DNA of 64,000 nucleotides from Pontiella sulfatireligans (GTDB lineage Bacteria > Verrucomicrobiota > Kiritimatiellia > Kiritimatiellales > Pontiellaceae), in assembly GCF_900890705.1 (NCBI RefSeq), contig NZ_CAAHFH010000002.1, forward strand, positions 1,922,001-1,986,000, given 5' to 3'. A program made the translations under genes and the position numbers. Shown in pieces: positions 58,044 through 64,000 of this stretch. The notes below the pieces were generated by a model. The model saw nothing but the letters and a program-made list of their open reading frames with translations, did no database searches and had not been told where the DNA came from. The first letter of the stretch is position 1, and each line of letters begins with the position of its first letter.

Positions 58044-61000
58044 ATGAAGAACTGGATCAATAAAATTATCACAGCGGCAGCCGCCATATTGCTGACTGCA
58101 TCGGCCGCTCAATCAGCGGAGTTGACGGTAGACACAGCCTACGGGGACACGACATCTGGCTGGGGGGCGACAGCCTTCGCCACCATCCAAGCTGCGGTTA
58201 CCGCCGCAGATGACGGTGATACAATTAACGTTGCGGCAGGGACGTACACCGAGCAACTGTCGGTGGACAAGAGCATCGCTCTTGTCGGTGTAGGGTCAGA
58301 CTCAACCCTCATCCAGCCTGCGGCGGGCCTCAACGCCATCGACCTGACCACCAGCGGATCGGCCGGGAATGTATGCGCCTTGACGCTCGACGGCGTCGGC
58401 TTGATCGTCTCGGGAGCTGGCAAGGGCATCAACGCGGGTAACCTTAGCTACGTCTCCATCACGTTGGATGATAGCGTTATCAACTATGGCGAGGCCAGCA
58501 TCGGCATCCTCCTCGGCACGCCGGGCTCGGGAGGGAGCGGCAGCCACAACGCCATCGCCTTGGCGAACTCGCGCATCGAGTGCGTGGCGACCAGCGCCAG
58601 CAGCTACAGCAAGGGCATCGGGTGGTACTACTCGTCGGAATCGACGCTGGACGTCACCGACTCGACCATCACGTCGGGACACTACGCCATCCGGCTCGAT
58701 TGCCCGGGCTTGGTCGCCAACATCCACGGCTCGACCCTCACCGGATACGCCGCCTTTAACCTTAACAACACCGATTCCACGATCAACATCGACGAATGCA
58801 CGCTCACCGGCAGGACCTTCTGGCCGTCGTCTGACGGTAATAACGACTACGGCACGCTGGTAATGCAAGACGGAGCGGTACGCACCACCGTCAACGTTAC
58901 GCACTCAACGATTGCCAACGAGTTCGTCGGGGCCGGGGCCACAAGCTACGAGACCCTGATCCTCTCCACGGCAACGGGTAGCCAGCCGGCGGGAGACAGG
59001 AACAACAAGGTCTACCTGGATGCCGCGACCGTGCTCACGAACGCCAACAGAACTTACGCGCCGTCCGACGTTCAGCTCTGCGGTATCGGTGATCACTGGT
59101 ACATCGACGGCGTCGAGCAGGCCAATCCACTGTCCCCCGGCCAGACCATTCTCTATGTCAGCACCACCGGCAGCGACGCCAACGACGGGCTCATGCCGAC
59201 CACGGCCAAGCTGACCATCCAAGCGGCCGTCACCGCAGCCCCAGTCGGTTATACCATTCAGATCGCCCCGGGGACGTACACGGCTGCAGTCACATCCGTT
59301 CCTCGGACCGTGACCCTCGTGGGCGCAGGACCTGCCGAGACCATCCTCCTCCCAGCCGCTGGCAGCAACGCTATTACGATGGACACCAGCGGATCCTCCG
59401 GCGATGTTCTCGGGCTCACGCTCAAGGACATTGGACTGACGGTCTCCGGCGCAGGTCGAGGGATTCAGATGGGCGACCTCAGCTACACTTCCTTGGTCCT
59501 AGACAACACGACCGTGAATTACGGGGAGATCGGTAGAGGCATATCATTTGGATTCGCTGATTCCGGCAACTCGAACAACGTCATCTCGCTGCTTAATTCC
59601 CGGCTCCTTTGCGCCGCAACGGGTTCAAGCAGCATGGCGAACCGAGGCATCTCGTTTTACCACTCCGCCAACTCGATTCTGAACATCACGGACTCGACAG
59701 TGACGGCAGGGCACTACGCCTTGACGCTGAACAGCCCGGGCCTGGTGGCCAACATCGACGGCTCTACCTTGACGGGCTTCGCCGCGTTGAACCTCCACAA
59801 CACGGGGTCGACGATCAACGTCGTAAATTCCACTCTTACAGGCAGGACTTTCTGGAGCCCGATTTCCAATAACTACGGCGCGGTGGCTTTTGATTCGGCC
59901 ATAAACACGAGAGTCAACCTGACCGGGTCGACCCTCGTTAACGAGTGGGCTGGAACGGGCACAAGCTATGAGTCCCTGATTCAGGACTGCTGCAACTCCG
60001 GAAACACGGCGTACCTCGACAGCACAACGGTGCTGAACAACACCAACCGGGACTATGCGCCGTATAGCGTGCGTGGCAACCTCAAGTGGTACATCGACGG
60101 CGTTGAGCAGTCCATCGCCACGAATCCCGACAAGTACGTCAACGACAGCATCGGAGATGACTCCAACTCGGGCGACTATCCGGCATTGGCCAAGAAGACC
60201 ATCAAGGCCGCGATTAATGCCGCTGTGCCAGGCGATACGATTAAGGTCGCGGCTGGAACCTATGCCGAAGTCGGCCAGATTGTGATTGACAAGGATCTGA
60301 CCATTGCCGGTGCCGGCATGGCCAGCACGATTTTCAATGCTACCGGCGATACCGCCTCCAGCGGGGATCTCCGTGGGTGGTGGTTTGTTCAGGCGGGGGT
60401 CAATCTAGAGCTAAGTGGCATGACCTTGGACGGTAACGGTTATCTGATTTTCCAAGGGATCCGACACCTAGGTCTAGGATCGATCGATGACGTGGCCTTT
60501 GCGAACATTCTGTACGGTGATTACGGCGGTTTTGCTGTCGGAGCTGGCAATGGCGGCATAGGCGATTTGGACATAACAAACTCATCGTTTACCAACATCG
60601 GGCGTGTCGGTGTGTTGTATTATGGCACGGGAGGGCTATTCAGCGGAAATACCTACACGGGCAAGGGAGTAGGCGACTGGCTTGATTATGCTCTCGACAT
60701 CGGTGCCGGAGCAAATGTCGTGGTGAGCGATAACTTGATTACCGGATGCTCGGGGATCGCTTCGAGTGATGATTCCGTTTCTTGCGGCGTGTTGGTGTCG
60801 GATCTGTATGGCTCCGGTACGGCTGCAGAAATTACCGGTAATACCATTACCGGGAACCTCAATGGTATTATGGTCGGATATAATGACACGGACGCATCAA
60901 TTGCAAATGCATCCATGAATGACCTGTCGGGCAACGGAACGGCTTTTTCTTCGAAACCCGCTACGATAGTGGACGGTTCGTTGAACTGGTTTGGTGCGGA

Positions 61001-63020
61001 AGACCCGGACTTTGTTGCACTGGTTGACGGTCCGGTTGAAGTCAGCCCTTGGTGGGCCGACGAAGCGATGACGCTGTTGAAATATGCTGATGATTCAACC
61101 ATTGCTGAAGACATGACGGTTGATCCGGGTGAGACGGTGATCGTTGGCGGAACCATGAGTGTTTCCAACGGCGCGACAGTGACGGTCAATAATGGAACCT
61201 TGTGTGCTGATTCCCTGGATCTGGTTGCCGGCGCTGCACTGGTCGTGATCAATGGAGAGCTCGAGCTGACCGGAGCGAACGGACAGCCGGCCATCCTCGC
61301 CGGGAGCTTTACGATCTTCGACAGCTGGGGCAGCATCTACTTTGATGCGAATGCCGAGCTGGAAGGCGACACCATCGCACTGGTTTCCCACCTCGTCTTT
61401 GCTGACGGCGTGGAGCTGGCCGTGTCCGGCGGGTTGACCCTCGACGGTTGCGTACTGGAAGCCGAAGAGAACGGCAGCTACTCCGTAGTGGTTTCCAACT
61501 CCGCCTCGTTGACCATGGTCCGCAACGAAGTGCTTGACTGTAGCAGCTTTGCGGTCGCCACCGGCGACGCGCTGATCAAAGACAACCTCTTTGAGAACGG
61601 CCTGATCGTTACGGAGGAAGCCGACGGTGCGGAAGTTTTCCACAACATCTTCACTGATGAGGCGGATCTCACCGACAACGGCGCAAACACCGTGCTGGCT
61701 TCCGATGGATGGGACAACCTGTCCGCTGGCGAGGTCACGACGAATAACCTCGGCCTGACTCTCGCGGACGCCGATGCCGAAGGCAATGTCTACATTCAGC
61801 CCGGCGATGCCTTGGCGGTTTCGCTCGACCTGAGCGACCTGAATGTGCCGGTCAGTGGCGTGGATGCCCTGATGGGCTTCGACACGCTCTTCCTTGGCGA
61901 TACCGGCACCGTGACCGTCACCGACGGAGCTGCATGGACGTTTGATATCTACGAGTCACTTGGCCTCGGCGATGCCACCTACGGCCAGATCGACAAGTCG
62001 ATCGGTGTGGATGTGATTTCGATCGAAGGCACAACCGACGACTCGACGGTGTTGGGCCTCGACTTCACTACCACCGATGAAGAAGGCGTTACCAAAGTGT
62101 TCTTCCGCGTTGGTGCAGATGGTGATGTACCGGCCGATACCCGCCTGACCTCCGCGCCTGACGGGAATCCGGTCTATGTTTCGCCGTTCACGATGAATTC
62201 GGGCTACGTCACTATTGACGGTACTGCACCGGTCTCCTCCCTGTTTATGGGTTTCCAGGATCAGGGCAGCGGTGATGTGGATGTATTTGATCCAGCGGTT
62301 CTGACCCAGCAAGGTATCGTTTATATCACGATCGATGCAACCGACGAGCTCTCCGGACTGGCAGGCTCCACCTTGACTTTGGTGAATCAGGGTCCGGACG
62401 CGAATATATTGTTGCCGACACTGACCTCCAGCCATACGGAGGGAGAGCTGGATGCCAGCTACAGCTGGGCATTGGTTGTGGACGCCGCGACGCCAAACGG
62501 CATCTATGATGTCGAGCTGGTTGTTTCCGACCGCTCCGGTAACACAACCACCAACACGGCGACGATCGAGGTCAACAAGACTCAGGTCGCGCTGAACGTC
62601 GAATTGACTGGGGCCATAGCGGGGACATTTTCCCGTGATGTGACCCTGGTCATGACCGATGCCGGCAGTGCCGTGATGGGAATCCGTGTTGAGACCCTGG
62701 AATTCATCGGTGGTGTGGCCACGCTCTCGATGTTGCAGGTTCCGGCAGGGGTCGCGGCGATCAGTGCGGACACGGATTGGACGCTGCGCAGTAGGCAGAC
62801 TTTGGTCTACGATGGCGACGGACAGACCTCGGCGGCCTTGGTGTTGACCGGTGGCGACCTCAACAACGACAACATTGTCGACATGCTCGACTTTGCCCGC
62901 CTGCGCTACTTCTACAACTTGGAAACTCCCGAGGCCGATATTGATGGCGATGGTTGGGTAAACATGACCGATTACGGTTTGCTTCAGTACAACTGGTATC
63001 TGTCAGGTGATGCTGAGTAA
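58044..63020 (+). CDS. Giant secreted beta-helix protein with dockerin-like tail
   Basis: 1658 residues. Signal peptide (ITAAAAILLTASAAQSAE). Two long homologous beta-helix repeats at ~30-360 and ~370-700 share GLVANIxGSTLTG, STLTGRTFW and YETLI/YESLI. A third beta-helix unit (VNDSIGDDSNSG, KKTIKAAINAAVPGDTIKVAAGTY) runs from ~700 to 1000 with DUF1565-like starts. Ig-like and cohesin-like stretches follow. The C-terminus GGDLNNDNIVDMLDFARLRYFY ... DIDGDGWVNMTDYGLLQYNW is a type I dockerin-like calcium pair. Probably a surface or secreted polysaccharide-binding or -degrading protein. A paralogue starts 14 bp later. Confidence 0.8.
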   Translation: MKNWINKIITAAAAILLTASAAQSAELTVDTAYGDTTSGWGATAFATIQAAVTAADDGDTINVAAGTYTEQLSVDKSIALVGVGSDSTLIQPAAGLNAIDLTTSGSAGNVCALTLDGVGLIVSGAGKGINAGNLSYVSITLDDSVINYGEASIGILLGTPGSGGSGSHNAIALANSRIECVATSASSYSKGIGWYYSSESTLDVTDSTITSGHYAIRLDCPGLVANIHGSTLTGYAAFNLNNTDSTINIDECTLTGRTFWPSSDGNNDYGTLVMQDGAVRTTVNVTHSTIANEFVGAGATSYETLILSTATGSQPAGDRNNKVYLDAATVLTNANRTYAPSDVQLCGIGDHWYIDGVEQANPLSPGQTILYVSTTGSDANDGLMPTTAKLTIQAAVTAAPVGYTIQIAPGTYTAAVTSVPRTVTLVGAGPAETILLPAAGSNAITMDTSGSSGDVLGLTLKDIGLTVSGAGRGIQMGDLSYTSLVLDNTTVNYGEIGRGISFGFADSGNSNNVISLLNSRLLCAATGSSSMANRGISFYHSANSILNITDSTVTAGHYALTLNSPGLVANIDGSTLTGFAALNLHNTGSTINVVNSTLTGRTFWSPISNNYGAVAFDSAINTRVNLTGSTLVNEWAGTGTSYESLIQDCCNSGNTAYLDSTTVLNNTNRDYAPYSVRGNLKWYIDGVEQSIATNPDKYVNDSIGDDSNSGDYPALAKKTIKAAINAAVPGDTIKVAAGTYAEVGQIVIDKDLTIAGAGMASTIFNATGDTASSGDLRGWWFVQAGVNLELSGMTLDGNGYLIFQGIRHLGLGSIDDVAFANILYGDYGGFAVGAGNGGIGDLDITNSSFTNIGRVGVLYYGTGGLFSGNTYTGKGVGDWLDYALDIGAGANVVVSDNLITGCSGIASSDDSVSCGVLVSDLYGSGTAAEITGNTITGNLNGIMVGYNDTDASIANASMNDLSGNGTAFSSKPATIVDGSLNWFGAEDPDFVALVDGPVEVSPWWADEAMTLLKYADDSTIAEDMTVDPGETVIVGGTMSVSNGATVTVNNGTLCADSLDLVAGAALVVINGELELTGANGQPAILAGSFTIFDSWGSIYFDANAELEGDTIALVSHLVFADGVELAVSGGLTLDGCVLEAEENGSYSVVVSNSASLTMVRNEVLDCSSFAVATGDALIKDNLFENGLIVTEEADGAEVFHNIFTDEADLTDNGANTVLASDGWDNLSAGEVTTNNLGLTLADADAEGNVYIQPGDALAVSLDLSDLNVPVSGVDALMGFDTLFLGDTGTVTVTDGAAWTFDIYESLGLGDATYGQIDKSIGVDVISIEGTTDDSTVLGLDFTTTDEEGVTKVFFRVGADGDVPADTRLTSAPDGNPVYVSPFTMNSGYVTIDGTAPVSSLFMGFQDQGSGDVDVFDPAVLTQQGIVYITIDATDELSGLAGSTLTLVNQGPDANILLPTLTSSHTEGELDASYSWALVVDAATPNGIYDVELVVSDRSGNTTTNTATIEVNKTQVALNVELTGAIAGTFSRDVTLVMTDAGSAVMGIRVETLEFIGGVATLSMLQVPAGVAAISADTDWTLRSRQTLVYDGDGQTSAALVLTGGDLNNDNIVDMLDFARLRYFYNLETPEADIDGDGWVNMTDYGLLQYNWYLSGDAE

Positions 63021-63033
63021 GTTCGGGACATGA

Positions 63034-64000
63034 ATGAAGCATAGTGTATGGATAAGAAAGGCGGCACTGTTGCTCCCGCTCATCTGGGCGGGGTGGACAG
63101 TGTCGGCGGAGGCCAGCCTGCCGGAGTGCGATTGCGCAGCTCCGGCTGGTTGCTATTACGTGGACGGGTCATATACCCCATCCTCCGAAGGGTGGGGTGT
63201 TTCGCGCTTTTCATCGGTGGAGGATGCCGTCTTGGCCATGGTTGATGGAGGAACGATCCATGTTGCCTCTGGAATATTCACGATACCCCCGATGGAGGTG
63301 GAACAAGATATTGAAGTGGTTGGTGCAGGGGCTTCTTTTACCGTCTTCCAGCCCTTGGAACCGGTAACCTCGAACGGATGGTGGCGGGTACAGGGAGGTG
63401 GACTGACGCTTCGGGATTGCATGTTGTCGGTGGCCAGCAACCAGTGCGAGGCGGCGGCGGTGGCAATAAAGTCCGTAGGAATGTTTGGCATGCACCAATG
63501 TGCGCTGTCCTTGCCCGCCGGATGCCGGGCGATCAGCACGGAGCAATCGGTTGAGGCCGACCATAATCATTGGGGCGGCCCACTACCCGAATTTGGCCTG
63601 TTGATCGATACAAATCAGGTGTTCTTTGAACCTTGGTTCGAAGATTCCGCATTGACCAAGCTGGCGTTTTCGGATGGAATTGCTGATTTGAGAAGCAGCT
63701 TTGCGGTCTCTGGAGGTGAGACTCTGGGAGTTAATACTCTGATCTTGGACGAAGGGATCACGCTGGATGTCCAAGGCGGCTCATTGCGGATGGCGGAGCT
63801 GGCTATGGCCGCATCGGCCAGCATTGTGGTTACTGGCGGCGAAGTGGTTTTCCAAACCTCGGAAGGGGAAACAACGGTGGCCGGCTCGTTTACGCTGTAC
63901 GATTCGATGGGATCCATGTTCATCGAAAACGATACGGAGTTTTCCGGCGATACCTTGGCGCTGGTCTCGCACATCGTTGTGTCTGATGGCGTGACGCTTC
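63034..64000 (+). CDS. Second secreted beta-helix protein, cut by window end
   Basis: Open from ATG 63034 to the window end (322 codons, no stop). Signal peptide (RKAALLLPLIWAGWTVSAEA), a Cys-rich start (ECDCAAPAGCYY), then beta-helix: FSSVEDAVLAMVDGGTIHVASGIF, VVGAGASFTVFQPLEPV, DHNHWGGPLPEFG. From residue ~210 it parallels residues ~1030-1140 of the upstream protein (AGSFTLYDSMGSMFIEND, GDTLALVSHIVVSDGV versus AGSFTIFDSWGSIYFDAN, GDTIALVSHLVFADGV). Tandem paralogues in one transcript. The palindrome at 63346 lies inside. Confidence 0.8.
   Translation, partial: MKHSVWIRKAALLLPLIWAGWTVSAEASLPECDCAAPAGCYYVDGSYTPSSEGWGVSRFSSVEDAVLAMVDGGTIHVASGIFTIPPMEVEQDIEVVGAGASFTVFQPLEPVTSNGWWRVQGGGLTLRDCMLSVASNQCEAAAVAIKSVGMFGMHQCALSLPAGCRAISTEQSVEADHNHWGGPLPEFGLLIDTNQVFFEPWFEDSALTKLAFSDGIADLRSSFAVSGGETLGVNTLILDEGITLDVQGGSLRMAELAMAASASIVVTGGEVVFQTSEGETTVAGSFTLYDSMGSMFIENDTEFSGDTLALVSHIVVSDGVTL
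63346..63360. repeat. Palindrome TTCCARNNNYTGGAA inside beta-helix gene
   Basis: Exact match TTCCAGCCCTTGGAA, within codons for VFQPLEP. A one-mismatch copy lies at 63850-63864. Confidence 0.8.

Noticed and set aside
1-64000. tRNA and rRNA genes
   Set aside because: No cloverleaf with a GTTCRANNC arm or rRNA segment could be found by eye; a tRNAscan run would settle it.

Overview
The window looks like a chromosome segment from a marine or anaerobic member of the Planctomycetota-Verrucomicrobiota-Chlamydiota group, most likely Kiritimatiellota. This is an inference from gene content: a formylglycine-generating-enzyme-like protein with a PEP-CTERM tail, DUF1080 proteins, secreted esterases and glycosidases, very large AsmA/YdbH proteins, dockerin-tailed beta-helix proteins and many short palindromic intergenic repeats. 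No rRNA or tRNA gene was recognised.

Layout. 0-4.5 kb is a gene graveyard: a truncated AT-rich gene joined to an IS91-type transposase tail, a type I restriction HsdR tail, an N-terminally truncated FGE/PEP-CTERM protein and two separate orphan tails of leucyl-tRNA synthetase. A SlyB-like lipoprotein and a four-helix-bundle/zinc-finger protein lie among them. 4.7-28 kb holds envelope and secreted functions: AsmA protein, 4Fe-4S membrane protein, chalcone-isomerase-like protein, a putative glycosidase, outer-membrane barrels, esterases, DUF1080, sulfotransferase, a Gre-like factor and a small minus-strand operon (helix protein, lipase-like, phosphoesterase, barrel). 28-40 kb holds housekeeping genes: YcaO, YgjP-like peptidase, RIO kinase, RNase H, a YnbE-peroxiredoxin fusion beside YdbH, PrsW protease, malate:quinone oxidoreductase and a TauE/UreH-like transporter.

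40.6-48.9 kb is a minus-strand run headed by an ArsR regulator with a perfect 24-bp dyad upstream: DUF302, MMPL/RND exporter, lipoprotein-sorting-like protein, porin, DUF4405 membrane protein, 4Fe-4S protein and cupin. A second ArsR gene with a similar AT-rich dyad precedes a four-domain CoA-disulfide reductase/rhodanese/TusA/DsrE protein and DUF6132 (51.6-54.7 kb). Together these suggest a thiol/persulfide-sensing redox and envelope regulon. Between the two ArsR units lies a 1.2-kb non-coding region with a six-unit array of about 66 bp per unit, directly upstream of a Fic-domain gene. 54.9-64 kb holds a FadL-type porin, an ISL3 transposase relic, a LuxR-type regulator and two tandem secreted beta-helix proteins, the second running off the window.

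The two strongest undescribed-looking signals are the structured tandem array in front of the Fic gene, whose dyads vary in sequence but keep their self-complementarity, and a 15-bp interrupted palindrome TTCCARNNNYTGGAA. The palindrome occurs 12 times exactly, both between and inside genes.
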